45,843 bases of DNA from positions 1 through 45,843 of the IMG/VR virus record IMGVR_UViG_3300037502_001688, one strand, 5' to 3'. This document shows positions 1-7,920 of the stretch, piece after piece (the stretch's first letter is position 1; every line of letters starts with the position of its first letter). The notes beneath the pieces are model-generated. The model saw only the letters and a list, made by a program, of their open reading frames with translations. It was not told the origin of the DNA and did no database searches. The DNA is from a virus. The position numbers and the translations under genes are program-made.

Positions 1-82
1 CGGTCTCGAAACTGCCATCCTTGGCAGTCACGATTCGACCTTTGAAGACAACCTGCTTACCTTGCGGTGCAGTGAACTTCAT
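1..82 (-). CDS. Small head protein, 5' part only (left copy)
   Basis: These are the first 27 codons of the 59-residue gene seen whole at 44363-44542; the window edge cuts it. The start codon at 82 lies just after the major capsid gene. The sequence is identical to the right copy over this stretch. Confidence 0.75.
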   Translation of the reverse strand, partial: MKFTAPQGKQVVFKGRIVTAKDGSFET

Positions 83-93
83 TGGTCACTCCC

Positions 94-1248
94 TTAGCCG
101 GTGATGCCGTACAGGCGGCCCATGTGTGTCTGGCTCTGGCGTACTTCCATCGCAAAGTCACCGATGATACGAGTACGCTGGCCGTCCTGACCGTTCTGGG
201 TGGCGTCTACGGTGCGCCATGCGCCAGAGTCAGCCGCGTTGCCAGCCGCCATCGGAATGATGTTGATCTTGCCGGAATCGTAGATCACCAGTTCGTCGTC
301 AGACAGGTTAGTGTCGATTACGATCTGGTTCACGTTACCAACCAGCGGCAGGTCAGTCGGCAGACGCAGGATTGAACCTTCGTCAGCAGTCCAGTTGGCC
401 AGACGGTCAGAGCTGTAGTTCGCGCTTACCAGAGCGTTCAGCTTGCGGGCCAGCGGGATGCCTACGGCAATGGTGTTGGCCATGCCTCCACGGGACACGA
501 TCTCGGCGTTAATCGCGTTGATCTTGTCCAGATCCAGAGCACCAGAGGCGTCAGTGTTGATTGCGCCAGACTGGCCAAGGAAGTAGCGCAGACCGCCAGT
601 GTAGGTCACGGTGTCGCCGCCGATGGTGGCGGTTGCTTTACGGCCACGGACCAGAGCGCGATCCATCTGAATGGTCAGCTGACGGATACGCTCGGAGACC
701 TGGAAGGCCAGATCATTGGTACTACCGAACTGGATGGTGGCCAGTGCGCGACGACTGAACTCAACAGCGGTATCCATGGTCTGGAAGAAGTTTTCAACCG
801 GATCAGGCTGGAAAATGCCATCGTTCTGAGCCAGTGAGTTTTCCTCACGACCTACGGAGTCAATGGTCAGCACGTCACCGATTGCGATAGTCGCAGCAGT
901 GGAGCCGCCAAAACCACGGACGACTGTGAGGTCATTGCCGGACACCGCAGTTACCAGAACCACTTCCTCAGAGCCTTCCGGGCTCAGGGTCATACCGGCG
1001 CGGAACTTGGAGCCGTCTTCTACGCTGATGGTAGTAGCGGCTGCCAAAGCCTCGGCAGTGGTCGGTGAACTGGTAGCGTCAACGCGCATATCCAGCCATG
1101 ACATCTTGTAGCCGTCATACGGTACACGAGCGCCGCCCATGCCAACAGTGGCAAGGATGCCGGTGCGGTTGGAGCGCGCAATTTCAAACGCTTCGTTGAT
1201 TACCTTGTCGTTCAGCAGGGCTGAAAGATCCGGAGAGAGTACAGGCAT
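94..1248 (-). CDS. Major capsid protein, SU10/DUF5309 type (left copy)
   Basis: This 384-residue protein forms the icosahedral shell. It resembles the SU10 major capsid (DUF5309) family in its opening (MPVLSPDLSALLNDKVINEA), its Ala/Thr/Gly-rich body and its C-terminal motif QTHMGRLYGITG. Residues about 65-125 form a beta-rich domain with the motifs GMTLSPEGSE and VVRGFGGS. It follows the scaffold gene by 11 bases, the usual scaffold-capsid order. The copy at 44554-45708 differs at only two residues that I can see (I/S near 123, S/A near 233) despite many silent changes, so both alleles look functional. The family call is from memory of the motifs. Confidence 0.9.
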   Translation of the reverse strand: MPVLSPDLSALLNDKVINEAFEIARSNRTGILATVGMGGARVPYDGYKMSWLDMRVDATSSPTTAEALAAATTISVEDGSKFRAGMTLSPEGSEEVVLVTAVSGNDLTVVRGFGGSTAATIAIGDVLTIDSVGREENSLAQNDGIFQPDPVENFFQTMDTAVEFSRRALATIQFGSTNDLAFQVSERIRQLTIQMDRALVRGRKATATIGGDTVTYTGGLRYFLGQSGAINTDASGALDLDKINAINAEIVSRGGMANTIAVGIPLARKLNALVSANYSSDRLANWTADEGSILRLPTDLPLVGNVNQIVIDTNLSDDELVIYDSGKINIIPMAAGNAADSGAWRTVDATQNGQDGQRTRIIGDFAMEVRQSQTHMGRLYGITG

Positions 1249-1259
1249 TGTTCAATTCC

Positions 1260-1925
1260 TCATGTATTAAACTGGGCTTGCAAAAAGCCGGTTAAATCGC
1301 CTTTCGCTTTCGCGTCTTGGCCTTTAGTGGTATTTGCAGCACCGCTGCCGTTCGCTCCGGTGGCACCGCCTCCGGTCATTCCTGAGCCGTCCACAAGTGA
1401 CGGATATTCTTCTCTAATATACTTGACAAACCGTGACTTGTCTATGGTAACGCCGTCTACTTGGTACTGAGTGCCGTCATCGGAGACTTGCACATGATCG
1501 CGTACCAGCTTTTTCAGCGCCTTTTGGCGCTTGGCGTCGGAAGTCAACTCGGAGACAAGGTTAACGGTTTCGGTGTCGCGAGTCATTTCCCGCGCCCTTT
1601 CGTCCCGCTCCTCAATCTCTTTCATGCGCTCTTGCAGTTCAGCTTCAAGCCTATCAGCGCGCTCTTTCTCGGTTTCCCAGAGCTTCTGATGGTTACCCTC
1701 TTCCTCTGCCTTCTTGCGTTCCGCTTCCTGGCGTTCGCGCTCTACCTCTTTGGCTTTGCGCTCTGCCTCTTTACGATGCTTTTCAGCCTCGGCTTGCTTG
1801 GCCTTGTAACGCTCAAGCTCTGCCCGCAGCTCCGCTACTTCCGAGTTTTCCTCGGTGGTTTTGGTCTCGCTTTCTTCGGTTGCGATTTCCTGTTCTTCGA
1901 CTTGCGCCTTTTCTGCTTCGCTCAT
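1260..1925 (-). CDS. Capsid scaffold protein
   Basis: This 221-residue, highly charged protein should guide procapsid assembly and then leave or be cleaved. Residues about 5-125 are an almost continuous coiled coil rich in Glu, Lys, Arg and Ala, including repeated EAERK-type heptads. A Gly/Ala-rich linker at about 180-200 precedes a short C-terminal segment, GDLTGFLQAQFNT, in the place where scaffolds bind coat protein. It sits between portal and major capsid genes. No protease domain is fused to it, unlike some scaffold-protease proteins; the only protease candidate is the Ntn-hydrolase at 43264-43746. Confidence 0.85.
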   Translation of the reverse strand: MSEAEKAQVEEQEIATEESETKTTEENSEVAELRAELERYKAKQAEAEKHRKEAERKAKEVERERQEAERKKAEEEGNHQKLWETEKERADRLEAELQERMKEIEERDERAREMTRDTETVNLVSELTSDAKRQKALKKLVRDHVQVSDDGTQYQVDGVTIDKSRFVKYIREEYPSLVDGSGMTGGGATGANGSGAANTTKGQDAKAKGDLTGFLQAQFNT

Positions 1926-1938
1926 GGTTCACTCCCGG

Positions 1939-3366
1939 TCACTGACCGTCTTGGTTAAGTCCAGCACTGCTGAACGGTTCGTCAAACATTTCATTTGCCA
2001 CATCGGCGGCTATTGCCTCTGGGGTTCGACCTTCCTCAAGCTCAATGCGGCCAGTTTTGATCATGTGAATAACGTCTCGGGTTGCCAGCGCATTACCTTG
2101 CCGTGCCGCCATGATTGCGGTCATGGCTTGCGGATCAAGGCCGGATTCCCAGAAACTACTGTTTAGCTGATACTCGATAGTGCCAGGCTCAATACCGGCA
2201 AACCGCGCCATGGTCTCAAGACTGGCCTCAATGCCTTCGCTGGCGTTACCAACAACTGTCTCCAGCACGGAAGCCTCTGCGCTGGCGTTAATCCGTGCGG
2301 CCTCTGCGGTCTCAGTCTGTCCGCCACGCTGTACCAGTGACGCGCCCATCTGGGCCATTTGAGCAGTCTTTGAGTCAACCAGCGTCATGCTCAGGTTGTC
2401 AGACTGGGCCTGCATGATTTCGGCGCGGCCCTTGACGGTGGTAATCCCGTGGCGCGAACCAAATGATACGCCGTTAGGGTTTTGTTCGTTCCACGTTTTA
2501 GCGTCCGTCTCGCCAATGTCGATATGTAGCATCGGCTGTGCAATGACGAATCCAGCTTCTTCGAGGTCTGCAATGTTGCGGTATTGGGCGATTTCGATTT
2601 CCGCCAAGTTATACAGCGGCGGCATATCTACGTCAGGCAAGTTGTTTTCCGCACCAACGATCTGCAAAGGGATATAGTCGAGCGTCTGGCGTCCGGCTGT
2701 TCTGGGCGCCCACTCTTCTGATCTGGCGCTCGCGTCGATGTTGTAGAGCTGTTGCGTGTAAACGCCATCTCTTAGGCGTAGGACACGATAAACAACGTCC
2801 TTATCATGCCCGAACTCGTCAGCTCGCTTGTCGATCAGCTCAACCAGTACGGCCATGGTCAGCTTTTGCTTGCCCTTGACGCCCTCAAATCGCCAGTTGA
2901 TCAGATTTGGCGCTGGGTAAGCCGCGAGCGTCGGCCTCAGATCCATGGCCTGCTCTTCTTCTGCACTAGCATTCTCAGGCATCTGAGGCGCGTCAACCAG
3001 TAGCGCATAGCGGCCAGTTTCAAGCAGGCGCTTCATCATAGCCTTGGCTACTTGCTCAAGCGATTGACCTGCGCCGTCGATATTCTCTAGCCATGGCTCC
3101 ATTTGAGCCGGAACATTAACCGTAGGCGGGCGACGGAATACCATGCCAACCAAGCTATCTCTGGTACGGCCAGTGACGCCCTGAACATAGGCGCGCTCTT
3201 TGTAACGAGCATAACGCTCCGGGAACTCGTCGGCAAACTCGGCGGGCAGCAGGTCTTTTTCCTTCTTCACCCAATGCGTACCCTTGGAAACGACCGTTGT
3301 TCGCTTCCAGATTGGCTCAAACTCGGTATAGTCTGGGTGATTCGTGTTAACCGGCATATTCCGCAC
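1939..3366 (-). CDS. Portal protein, DUF4055 type
   Basis: This 475-residue protein should form the dodecameric ring at the head vertex through which DNA is packaged and tails attach. It resembles DUF4055 portal proteins: an N-terminal region with NTNHPDYTEFEPIWKR and YVQGVTGRTRDSLVGMVFRR, a central alpha/beta body, and a helical C-terminal region (about 330-400) with AAEAARINASAEASVLE. The gene lies between the large terminase and the scaffold, the expected place. The first codon used here is GTG; an ATG three codons later (3357) is equally possible because neither has a strong ribosome site. Confidence 0.88.
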   Translation of the reverse strand: MRNMPVNTNHPDYTEFEPIWKRTTVVSKGTHWVKKEKDLLPAEFADEFPERYARYKERAYVQGVTGRTRDSLVGMVFRRPPTVNVPAQMEPWLENIDGAGQSLEQVAKAMMKRLLETGRYALLVDAPQMPENASAEEEQAMDLRPTLAAYPAPNLINWRFEGVKGKQKLTMAVLVELIDKRADEFGHDKDVVYRVLRLRDGVYTQQLYNIDASARSEEWAPRTAGRQTLDYIPLQIVGAENNLPDVDMPPLYNLAEIEIAQYRNIADLEEAGFVIAQPMLHIDIGETDAKTWNEQNPNGVSFGSRHGITTVKGRAEIMQAQSDNLSMTLVDSKTAQMAQMGASLVQRGGQTETAEAARINASAEASVLETVVGNASEGIEASLETMARFAGIEPGTIEYQLNSSFWESGLDPQAMTAIMAARQGNALATRDVIHMIKTGRIELEEGRTPEAIAADVANEMFDEPFSSAGLNQDGQ

Positions 3367-3413
3367 CGTTATCTGTTTTCAGTATGATAGCAGGTTTTGC
3401 TATATGGGCAAAG

Positions 3414-4652
3414 TCAGTTCATTTTAATCTTGACAGTTGGCATCACCGGAGTAAGCGTCAGATGCTCAACCGAATATCTAAGAGCGTCGATGAAGTGGTT
3501 GAAGTCGTCAACCGGCTTGTTCGTGGTTTTGCCGTCCTTGTCCACTGCCCAGCTGTAGTTATTGAATTCAGTCATAAACTCTACCAGATGAGCGTTAACA
3601 ATGATTTCGTACTCAAGCAGGAAATCAATGCCAGCATTCACCGAATCTCTACCCTTGAGCGCGCCCTTTATCTTAACGTCCTTGCCAGCAATATAGTCGA
3701 TTGATTTAGGCTCGGAGCTGTCTGCGATTGTCTTACGCTTGTGCGCTCTCATTTCCTTTATGGCTGCGGCTATCTCGGCGTTTTGCATTCCCTTCTGGTA
3801 AAAGCCGTCATAAACATATATTCGCTTGTTTGCCTTATCCACGTATGACTGGTGAAAGGCCGTCGGGTCGTTGGTGTAACCAAAGTCAAGCCCCTGGACA
3901 CACTCAAGCCCTGCAATCTCATCCTCTCGGATCAGTCTTTGCTTGTAGTTGCTGAAAACAAGCCCTTCAGCCGTGCCCCAATTACCCAGCGCGTAGATGT
4001 TGTAATACCTGGGGTTCGTCTTTTTCTTGTTCTCCATGACCATCTTGTACTCGTCATCGATAAACGAGTTATCAAGAAACGTGGTATGGAGGGTGAACAC
4101 GCCATCAATGGGATCGTCGAAAAATACCTTCTTGATCCAATGCTGTTCACTGATCGGGTTAAAGGTTAGCGTGATTTGCTTCTTGTACTTGGTCTGGCCA
4201 CGCAGACGAAGGTCAAGCTGCTCAAAGTCCTCTTGCGTGAACTCTGTCGCTTCCTCCATCCATATACCAGTTACACCCTCGATAGACTTCAGCTTTTCCG
4301 GGTCATCCATTCCCGTAAACATCAACTGTGAGCCATTTGGCTTGTAAGTTATCGTGAGGTCAGTGTTGTTAATGTCGAACTCATCGTAAAGCCCCCACTT
4401 TGACACCAAAGACTTGAACAGGGTAAACACTGAACGCTTCAGCGTGCGGTTTACCTTACGGGCAACCAGAAACCTGTGCTGTACGTCGCTTTCTTTGAGA
4501 ATGCGGTACAGGTATTTGCGGGCAACAATGTGCGACTTACCAGAGCCAGCGCCGCCCCATAGAACTTGGTAGCGGCTCTGATCTGTGAAGGCTGGCACGA
4601 AAGCAGGGGAGTTATCCTTAACGTGCTTTCTGAATAACGCGAGGTTTACCAT
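3414..4652 (-). CDS. terL: Terminase large subunit
   Basis: This 412-residue packaging motor cuts concatemeric phage DNA and pumps it into the prohead using ATP. Walker A is GGAGSGKS at residues 33-40. The Walker B and catalytic glutamate region is IWMEEATEF at about 130-138. The C-terminal RNase H-like nuclease begins at GLDFGYTNDPTAF (about 255) and carries further acidic motifs, IADSSEP and DDFNHFIDALRY. It looks like a Terminase_3/PBSX XtmB-type protein. Its start overlaps the small subunit's end by seven bases, which suggests translational coupling. Confidence 0.95.
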   Translation of the reverse strand: MVNLALFRKHVKDNSPAFVPAFTDQSRYQVLWGGAGSGKSHIVARKYLYRILKESDVQHRFLVARKVNRTLKRSVFTLFKSLVSKWGLYDEFDINNTDLTITYKPNGSQLMFTGMDDPEKLKSIEGVTGIWMEEATEFTQEDFEQLDLRLRGQTKYKKQITLTFNPISEQHWIKKVFFDDPIDGVFTLHTTFLDNSFIDDEYKMVMENKKKTNPRYYNIYALGNWGTAEGLVFSNYKQRLIREDEIAGLECVQGLDFGYTNDPTAFHQSYVDKANKRIYVYDGFYQKGMQNAEIAAAIKEMRAHKRKTIADSSEPKSIDYIAGKDVKIKGALKGRDSVNAGIDFLLEYEIIVNAHLVEFMTEFNNYSWAVDKDGKTTNKPVDDFNHFIDALRYSVEHLTLTPVMPTVKIKMN

Positions 4653-5020
4653 TCATGTGAGCCGTCATCTACTACGCGGTGATTGTGCTCGATTGTCTGC
4701 TTATCCCAGCCAAACATCTTGTTCAGCTCCTTGTAGGCATTCAGAGCCACCGTCTGGTTCTCGGGATTACGGATAATCTCTTTAATGCCGTTTACAGAGT
4801 CGTCAAACTCCCATTCCGCGTCTTGGCTTTTCATATCGCGCAGCCGCTGAATTTCAGCCTGCACCCTCTCTTTCCGCACAAGATGACTAGCCTCAGCCGG
4901 GGCAGTCGCCTTGGACGCACCAAACGCCTCCATGTACGCCTTGTACTGAGGCAGGCGGTCGTATACCAGCAGTCGGCAGAACTCGGATTCTTTTTCGGTT
5001 AGTTTTACGTCGTAGCTCAT
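4646..5020 (-). CDS. terS: Terminase small subunit
   Basis: This 124-residue protein should bind the packaging start site and deliver DNA to TerL. Its N-terminal half (LTEKESEFCRLLVYDRLPQY then AYMEAFGASKATAPAEAS) is the helix-turn-helix arrangement of XtmA/Terminase_2 small subunits, where a tandem set of helices reads a stretch of sequence and then dimerises. The C-terminal end is charged and may contact TerL. The gene is first in the late operon, directly downstream of the structured gap at 5021-5357. Confidence 0.88.
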   Translation of the reverse strand: MSYDVKLTEKESEFCRLLVYDRLPQYKAYMEAFGASKATAPAEASHLVRKERVQAEIQRLRDMKSQDAEWEFDDSVNGIKEIIRNPENQTVALNAYKELNKMFGWDKQTIEHNHRVVDDGSHEW

Positions 5021-5357
5021 GATATTGACAACGGTTAGTTTGTGGTGTTGTCAGTATATCACGGAGCGCGGACAAAAAAAGCCCGCTTTGGTAGCGGCCA
5101 AGGAGAGATAGGAGACTATACCGGCCTGCCTTCGGTGTGGGATTGGTAGTGTGGTGGCCGGTAACGGTGTTTATCCGGCTATTCCGCCTGTTCACCACAC
5201 TAGTCTAGGCTCTGTCCGTTGCCCTTCTCCCCTAACGGCTAGGACTTATTGGATTTGGGCCAGAGCCCAGACTAGTGCCCACTACTTAACCGTCTAACGG
5301 GGTGCGTACTACATAACGCCTCACGGCTTGGACATGCAATTGTCATTGGTGACTATA
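5021..5357 (-). promoter_or_regulatory. Structured non-coding region before the terminase operon
   Basis: This 337-base gap has no credible gene but many inverted repeats. The largest is a 17-base pair of arms, 5198-5214 (CACTAGTCTAGGCTCTG) and 5261-5277, with one mismatch. A second set nests AGTGTGGTG/CACCACACT (5148-5156, 5193-5201) around GCCGG/CCGGC (5157-5161, 5175-5179). A third, TGACAAC/GTTGTCA (5026-5032, 5047-5053), lies just before terS. CCGTT/AACGG and CCGT/ACGG hairpins also occur. It may hold the packaging site (cos or pac), a structured leader RNA for the late operon, or both. Confidence 0.6.
5074..5099 (-). terminator. Possible minus-strand terminator upstream of terS
   Basis: Read on the minus strand, CCGCT, a five-base loop and AGCGG are followed by GC and seven T residues. 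The stem is only five clean base pairs, so the terminator is modest. It would stop transcripts arriving from the small genes at 5.4-8.5 kb, or act as an attenuator between the structured leader and terS. Confidence 0.55.
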
Positions 5358-5546
5358 TCAAGCCAGCAACGGATCATCAACATTTTCATCAGGCGGATTA
5401 TCAACAACAAGCGCAAGAACTGCTGACTTTACCCGTAAATTTGTTTCATGCTCAATAATTCTCCGGCACCTTCTTTGCTCAAATATTGGCAATTCTCCAG
5501 CCACGCAATGCAGAATGCCTTTTTCGTCCTTAAAGTAATTAAGCAT
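5358..5546 (-). CDS. Small hypothetical protein
   Basis: This 62-residue protein starts MLNYFKDEKGILHCVAGELP. The ATG follows the previous gene's stop after one base (TGAGATG), so it is probably translated by re-initiation; a longer version starting at 5585 would overlap that gene and is less likely. It contains a basic patch, EQRRCRRIIEHE, and an acidic end. I do not recognise a family. Confidence 0.65.
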   Translation of the reverse strand: MLNYFKDEKGILHCVAGELPIFEQRRCRRIIEHETNLRVKSAVLALVVDNPPDENVDDPLLA

Positions 5547-5547
5547 C

Positions 5548-5997
5548 TCAAAACCCCACTCTAATTGAAACAGCCAAAGCCTCACCCATCAGCAGCACAG
5601 TCGGCTGAACCCTGTACTTGGTATAGCTCACCATCGGTACGACAAGCGGTAGCACCCTAGTCTTGTCGTCGTAATCGCCATAGAAGCCCCTGTAGCCGCG
5701 TACAGCGCCCAATACAACCTTTGCCTCTACGTCGCCCTTACTCCATGTCCATGTGCGCCCTAAAGCGTAGCTCTCGCGCCCGTAGCTATTTCGGAATCTG
5801 GCGGCGAAGATGCGCTTATGCTCAACGGCGAACAGATCATGGCTGCTAGTATACTCTCCGTCCGTGATCAGGTGCTTGCTCCAGGCTCCGGCGTAGATGT
5901 TCGTCTCAGCCCTCGCATTGCTCCCCCAAAGCGCCAAGGCTAGCACGACTATGGCGGCAACCCAGTACGGCGCGTCTTTGTGCTTAGGCCAGTTCAT
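5548..5997 (-). CDS. Exported outer-membrane barrel-like protein
   Basis: This 149-residue protein has an N-terminal hydrophobic segment (about 12-27) ending in a likely signal-peptidase site near NARAE. The rest alternates polar and hydrophobic residues and is rich in Tyr, Trp, Arg and Gly (IYAGAWSKHLITDGEYTS, FAARFRNSYGRESYALGR), ending in a terminal Phe as outer-membrane beta-barrels do. I have a general memory of similar uncharacterised phage and proteobacterial proteins. A strong GGAGGT site five bases before ATG 5997 fixes the start. It may alter the cell surface, for example to block superinfection; this is inference. Confidence 0.75.
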   Translation of the reverse strand: MNWPKHKDAPYWVAAIVVLALALWGSNARAETNIYAGAWSKHLITDGEYTSSHDLFAVEHKRIFAARFRNSYGRESYALGRTWTWSKGDVEAKVVLGAVRGYRGFYGDYDDKTRVLPLVVPMVSYTKYRVQPTVLLMGEALAVSIRVGF

Positions 5998-6175
5998 CAG
6001 GCACCTCCACAACATCGCCAAGCTTGGCCTCGGCCCTTAGGATGCAGGCTCGAAACCACCTTAGCCATTCGCGTGCATCGGTAAAATAGCCGTCTATCGG
6101 AACCTCAACCGACACGCTGGCAATACCACGAGTGGCAATTAGGTGGTGGTTTTTGGCGTGCCAAGTTATGGGCAT
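5984..6175 (-). CDS. Small hypothetical protein
   Basis: This 63-residue protein opens MPITWHAKNHHLIATRG. It overlaps the upstream gene by 10 bases and the downstream barrel-like gene by 14 bases, as expected of a tightly packed operon. No domain is recognised; the middle, DAREWLRWFRACILRAEAK, looks helical and amphipathic. Confidence 0.6.
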   Translation of the reverse strand: MPITWHAKNHHLIATRGIASVSVEVPIDGYFTDAREWLRWFRACILRAEAKLGDVVEVPDELA

Positions 6176-6381
6176 TGCAGTAGCCTCCTGCGAAGTCGCA
6201 TCAGTCGATTATACTGGACTCCGCTTTTTGATAGGTGCGCCGATTCATAGTAGACCTGAAACTTGCCATCAATCATCCGGCCTTTTGGTTTCCACTCATG
6301 GCCAGCGCGGATAAATCCAACCGCCTTGCCTATCGTGTACGGCAGGCGCTCGTAGTATCTGGCAAAGCGGCTAGGGTTCAT
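6166..6381 (-). CDS. Small basic hypothetical protein
   Basis: This 71-residue protein is strongly basic, with an N-terminal MNPSRFARYYERLPYTIGKA and a C-terminal RLMRLRRRLLQCP. It begins one base after the stop of the 208-residue gene upstream. No family is recognised; nucleic-acid binding is possible from charge alone. Confidence 0.55.
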   Translation of the reverse strand: MNPSRFARYYERLPYTIGKAVGFIRAGHEWKPKGRMIDGKFQVYYESAHLSKSGVQYNRLMRLRRRLLQCP

Positions 6382-6382
6382 C

Positions 6383-7009
6383 TCACTTCTCCGTCAGGTT
6401 GTTGTCTTTCATCCATTTCAGGATGGCGTCGGCTTGCCCGTGCGTGCTGTAGCCTGTGTCTTCAAGAATACTCAGCAACTCCTCCCGCATCCGCTGTTCT
6501 GGGGTTTGGTATGGCTTGCAGGCAGAGGCAGCGACCTTTACCCATGTGCCTTTGTCGCTTACGTTTTCCCTTTCAACAATTAGCACTCCATTAACATCTG
6601 GCCCTAGCACAACCTCGCCGTGCCCTGTCGGAAATCTTACCTTAGAGCCCACAGGCGGCAACCCATCCACCCACTCGGGCTCAAGCCAATCAGGCTTCTT
6701 CCCTAATGGCGGCTTCCAGTATTCTCCACCATGGTATGTGTACCCCATAGACTCAAGCGTTTTTACGGCTTGCTTATCTGGAGTCCACTCGGTTTTGGTG
6801 GGGCGGGGGAAAGTCGGGTTGGTCTGCTTCACATAATCGTAGTTTCCTTGCCCGTGATAGGCACACCAATCGCCATCTCTATGCCAGAAGCCTTTAGGAC
6901 AAAAAAACATTTTGCTCCTAGTATCAAAGTCAGTGGCCCATCTATCCGGAGCAACCTCATCCCAATAATCCGCATCAACCCTCAACCGCTCAATATCAAT
7001 CTCACTCAT
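6383..7009 (-). CDS. Hypothetical early protein with SH3-like C-terminal region
   Basis: This 208-residue protein is probably cytoplasmic. The first half is rich in Trp, Tyr and Asp (for example RWATDFDTRS and GDWCAYHGQGNYDY). The second half (about 112-170) has the pattern PVGSKVRFPTGHGEVV then a hydrophobic strand and TWVKVAAS, followed by TPEQRMREEL. That pattern resembles a short beta-barrel domain often fused to different N-termini in phage early proteins. The function is unknown. It overlaps the next upstream gene by four bases. Confidence 0.7.
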   Translation of the reverse strand: MSEIDIERLRVDADYWDEVAPDRWATDFDTRSKMFFCPKGFWHRDGDWCAYHGQGNYDYVKQTNPTFPRPTKTEWTPDKQAVKTLESMGYTYHGGEYWKPPLGKKPDWLEPEWVDGLPPVGSKVRFPTGHGEVVLGPDVNGVLIVERENVSDKGTWVKVAASACKPYQTPEQRMREELLSILEDTGYSTHGQADAILKWMKDNNLTEK

Positions 7010-7323
7010 TTCAATTCTCCGTCTAGTTGGGCTAGGAGGGTGCGGGCGTTTGCGTCCACTATCGGATGGTCTGGGTCTTTCAAAAGCATCCGCAAAGCCT
7101 CAACCAGTTTGGCGTGGTACGTAGCGGCCTGAACAACAAACTCAGCATTCGCCCGCGCCTTCTGCGCCCCGATACCGGGATCATCGTCGCATCCGTAACA
7201 CACAATGAATCCGTTCCAACGAACATGCCCGACGTCAGGATCGCCCATGGGCGCGTCAATCTCCACGGCTTGCGGATCTCGTTGCGCCGGTATCGCCCAT
7301 GGTAATGGTGTATGCTTCCCCAT
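7006..7323 (-). CDS. Hypothetical phage protein with ANAEFVVQA motif
   Basis: This 105-residue protein opens MGKHTPLPW and carries QKARANAEFVVQAATYHAKLVEALRMLL near residues 55-85. The opening plus this helix is a common pattern in small accessory phage proteins of unknown role (Ea22-like and similar families). It is coupled to its neighbours by a four-base overlap downstream and a one-base gap upstream. Confidence 0.7.
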   Translation of the reverse strand: MGKHTPLPWAIPAQRDPQAVEIDAPMGDPDVGHVRWNGFIVCYGCDDDPGIGAQKARANAEFVVQAATYHAKLVEALRMLLKDPDHPIVDANARTLLAQLDGELK

Positions 7324-7324
7324 A

Positions 7325-7534
7325 TCACTCTCCCCCTTCCGTTGCTTTTGATATTGCGTCTAACTCACGCTCTAGGCTGATTAAGGCATTTTTGTATTTC
7401 TTTGTGCTTCTGCAAATTGGGCACGTCACAGCGCGAAGTGATGCCGCTAGTGGGATTACCGAAGTCGTGAAATGAATTTTCTTGCCGCAAGCGGTTTCAA
7501 ATCCCATTGAAAGATGATTAGCGTCGTCTGTCAT
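7325..7534 (-). CDS. Small zinc-finger-like protein
   Basis: This 69-residue protein has a likely metal site: ACGKKIHFTT near residue 15 and TCPICRS near residue 38, giving a Cys-His plus CxxC set. The remainder is helical and charged. It overlaps the upstream gene by four bases. The role is unknown; such small zinc proteins often bind nucleic acid or host regulators. Confidence 0.65.
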   Translation of the reverse strand: MTDDANHLSMGFETACGKKIHFTTSVIPLAASLRAVTCPICRSTKKYKNALISLERELDAISKATEGGE

Positions 7535-7842
7535 TCGCCACTCTCCGTTGCTTGCAGTTGTTGTAGTAGGGCGTCGGCTTCTGATAGCGCCATATCGATT
7601 TTCGCCATTGCTAATTCTGTTAAGCCAAAAGCTCTATCGTTAAGCTCAGTTGTTTGCTCAACTTTTACTATTGCTTGGCGTGACGTTTTTAGGGCGCTCA
7701 CTAACATGGCATTAGCCCACTGCTCTTTCTCAGACTGCAATGCCAACTCAAGCAACTGGCGCGCAAACCCCTCGCCGAGCTCTTTGGCCGATGGATTAAT
7801 CTGAAACACTTTGTCGATAAGCTGTTGCGTTGCTGATTTCAT
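7531..7842 (-). CDS. Hypothetical helical protein
   Basis: This 103-residue protein opens MKSATQQLIDKVFQ. The start is set by a GGAGGGAG site just before ATG 7842. It is predicted almost all alpha-helical, with amphipathic stretches such as GFARQLLELALQSEKEQWANA. No family is recognised. It heads the small-gene run that continues to 5358. Confidence 0.65.
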   Translation of the reverse strand: MKSATQQLIDKVFQINPSAKELGEGFARQLLELALQSEKEQWANAMLVSALKTSRQAIVKVEQTTELNDRAFGLTELAMAKIDMALSEADALLQQLQATESGE

Positions 7843-7859
7843 CTCACTCCCTCCTAAAT

Positions 7860-7893
7860 TCCACCCCACCATTACGCCATAGGTTGGGGTGGG
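7860..7893. repeat. GT-rich inverted intergenic element
   Basis: This gap element contains CCACCCCACC and GGTTGGGGTGGGG facing each other around ATTACGCCATA. It resembles the TATGGTTGGGGTG box found before two other genes (16731 on plus and 42860 on minus), and like them it lies just before a strong ribosome site. Confidence 0.4.
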
Positions 7894-7920
7894 GTTGCCA
7901 ATAACGTTTAGCTCTTTCAG

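Larger units (their letters stand above)
1..1383. repeat. Left copy of divergent terminal repeat
   Basis: This segment matches 44461-45843 at a constant offset of 44,460 with no gaps. It covers the start of a small head gene, the whole major capsid gene and the 3' end of the scaffold gene. By eye I count about 50 substitutions. Most lie in 127-780; 1-126 and 1261-1383 are identical between copies. It is probably the overlap of a circular assembly, but one made from two alleles. Confidence 0.95.

Noticed and set aside
82-375. Plus-strand frames antisense to the capsid gene
   Set aside because: They mirror the codon pattern of the well-supported capsid gene and have no ribosome sites.
1-1383. 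True exact terminal redundancy of the packaged DNA
   Set aside because: The copies differ at about 50 sites, so they cannot be the two ends of one packaged molecule; the overlap length reflects assembly rather than a physical end.
1461-1958. A 165-codon plus-strand frame rich in Leu and Phe
   Set aside because: It is the antisense shadow of the Glu/Lys-rich scaffold coiled coil; GAA/GAG codons read backwards give Phe/Leu.
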